DNA of 64,000 nt from contig JADJQZ010000001.1 of assembly GCA_016712465.1 (NCBI GenBank), positions 2,790,001-2,854,000 on the forward strand. Direction: 5' to 3'. Below are positions 62,985-64,000 of this stretch, one piece after another. The translations under genes and the position numbers were made by a program. Under the pieces are notes generated by a model, which had not been told where the DNA came from, made no database searches, and was given only the letters and a program-made list of their open reading frames with translations. Each line of letters begins with the position of its first letter. Position 1 is the stretch's first letter. This DNA comes from Candidatus Obscuribacter sp. Lineage in GTDB: Bacteria > Cyanobacteriota > Vampirovibrionia > Obscuribacterales > Obscuribacteraceae.

Positions 62985-63695
62985 TCACTCTTTCAAGGCT
63001 TTTATGTTGTCTTGGGCTCGTGCGCCCACCTGTCTGGCATAGGGCGTGCCAACCAGTTCATTGGCTGCCTGTTTCGTGTTGCCTTTTCTAATGGCGGCAC
63101 TGAAATCGACGAATTCATTATCGAGCTTATCACCGCCTAAATTGTAAGCCAGGTCCACGATAACAGCCCGCTTGTGAAAAGGTAGTTTAGCCATGTTGGG
63201 ATAAATTTCCTCAGCTTGCATCATGGCATTTGCTAGCGAAATGTCGTTGAGAGTCTTGATTTGCTTCTCACTGAGGCTGGCCTTGCCGGCCAATATTTGC
63301 TCATAGTCGGCGCCCAGGTACTCGATTGCTTCTCTGGCTCCCGGCTGTTCCAGGTTGAAGCCTACGCCGATGGTGGCAATGCCGCGGCTATCTTTGTAGA
63401 CCGTGTCTTTAACGCCTTCGCTTTTTATTACTTTCTCTCTCACCCTGGGTATTTCTTCGGGGGAGAAGGTACTAACTTCAGTAAAAGACGGGTCAATTTT
63501 AAGGCTGTTGTTTCTTTCAGAATTGCTCAAGTCGATTTTGGGTTGAGGCGCCCAGAGCACGTCCTCTACTTTTTTCACATCTTCTTTTGGCAGCGGCAAG
63601 ATCGGCACATGGAAGCTTTCTTGACGGAAGGCTTCCAGAGCAGCATCAGGAGTCTGGCAGGAAAGTGCTTCCTGCCTGTTTCTTTCGTAAGACAT
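62985..63695 (-). CDS. T4-lysozyme-like (GH24) protein
   Basis: 236 residues. After an N-terminal 80-residue stretch, the chain has the phage-lysozyme catalytic triad with T4 spacing: Glu93 (IKSEGVKDTVY), Asp102 (KDSRGIATIGVGFN) and Thr108, i.e. 9 and 6 residues apart as Glu11, Asp20 and Thr26 in T4 lysozyme. The C-terminal part (VDLAYNLGGDKL ... FVDFSAAIRKGNTKQAANEL) also fits. It would hydrolyse peptidoglycan. No signal peptide is visible and no prophage genes surround it, so it could be a domesticated endolysin. Confidence 0.82.
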   Translation of the reverse strand: MSYERNRQEALSCQTPDAALEAFRQESFHVPILPLPKEDVKKVEDVLWAPQPKIDLSNSERNNSLKIDPSFTEVSTFSPEEIPRVREKVIKSEGVKDTVYKDSRGIATIGVGFNLEQPGAREAIEYLGADYEQILAGKASLSEKQIKTLNDISLANAMMQAEEIYPNMAKLPFHKRAVIVDLAYNLGGDKLDNEFVDFSAAIRKGNTKQAANELVGTPYARQVGARAQDNIKALKE

Positions 63696-63790
63696 GAACT
63701 GGTACCGGAAAGAATAGATATGTAGTAAGTTCCTGCAGCTTACAGCCTATTTGTGTCGAAGCTGTGATCTCTTGCCCTTACTCTAGTTGT

Positions 63791-64000
63791 TTAAGGCTCT
63801 TCTTTGGTTTTGTATTCTTCGATGCGGGTCTTCCAGTAATCGTTGCCCAACTTGCAGTCTTTACTGTGTGTCTTGGCCCACTGGTTCTCGGCATTGGCTA
63901 GAGCATTGAGAACGTCTTCCGATTTCATCAGTTTGCGCACCAGTACCACATCGTCTACCGTGCCGGTACCATAGGGCGGCGGTGGATTGTACATAGGTAG
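63791..64000 (-). CDS. Hypothetical protein, possibly cut by the window edge
   Basis: The last 67 visible residues start with a Pro-rich run (MYNPPPPYGTG) followed by helical sequence (VDDVVLVRKLMKSEDVLNAL) and end KTKEEP at the stop. The frame remains open to the right edge (CTA CCT before the ATG), so ATG 63992-63994 may be internal. No family is recognised. Confidence 0.5.
   Translation of the reverse strand, partial: LPMYNPPPPYGTGTVDDVVLVRKLMKSEDVLNALANAENQWAKTHSKDCKLGNDYWKTRIEEYKTKEEP

Overview
The window is chromosomal DNA of a Gram-negative-type bacterium with roughly balanced base composition. It carries no rRNA, tRNA, CRISPR or transposase gene that I can find. Several traits fit a non-photosynthetic relative of Cyanobacteria (Vampirovibrionia/Melainabacteria, Obscuribacter-like). 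These are many large secreted TPR, Sel1, HEAT and LRR proteins, a GTP-dependent PEP carboxykinase, a glucose-6-phosphate isomerase of the transaldolase-fusion type, an Fe-S cryptochrome, and lineage-specific hydrophilic proteins. This assignment is an inference from gene content, not a phylogeny.

Layout. 1-2.3 kb: an HtrA protease (cut by the left edge), a membrane-anchored TPR protein and an orphan Phd/YefM-like antitoxin. 2.4-10.9 kb: a SUKH (SMI1/KNR4) protein, an unknown protein with a ParB-like motif, two proteins sharing an unnamed module, a Sel1-repeat protein, a zinc-ribbon protein, a PaaN-type aldehyde dehydrogenase and a RlaP-type nucleotidyltransferase. 11-16.7 kb: a decayed copy of the end of a HEAT-repeat gene, then a secreted protein split by a C7 tract from its 12-copy Lys/Glu/Ser-rich repeat tail, then the intact HEAT-repeat gene. 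16.7-22.8 kb: a duplicated TPR protein, an EF-hand protein, and a NarL/NarX-like two-component pair with a CHASE2-like sensor. 23-29.7 kb: an RDD/hydrolase fusion, a lipoprotein coupled to a DUF2721 protein, an unknown protein and pckG. 30.2-33 kb: a translationally coupled DNA exonuclease and ATP-dependent DNA ligase (repair module). 33-41.1 kb: an APC transporter overlapping a 941-residue LRR protein, pgi, and a POT peptide transporter. 41.3-47 kb: an RDD/TPR operon, a glycine-rich repeat protein, an array of five hairpin-forming DNA repeats, and a protein with a kinase-like C-terminus. 47.7-53 kb: a small TPR protein with a strong terminator, an M28 peptidase, an Fe-S cryptochrome/photolyase and a DUF3060 protein. 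53-55 kb: a divergent D12-class adenine methylase and HaeIII-family endonuclease. 55-57.3 kb: serC-serA. 57.3-64 kb: two TPR proteins, an alpha/beta hydrolase, a DUF2156 protein, a T4-lysozyme-like protein and an edge fragment.

Metabolically the window shows gluconeogenesis (pckG, pgi), serine synthesis (serC-serA) and uptake of amino acids and peptides (APC, POT). The most unusual items are the C7 frameshift in front of the expanded repeat tail, the hairpin repeat array, and a HaeIII-type endonuclease paired with an adenine methylase that could not protect GGCC.
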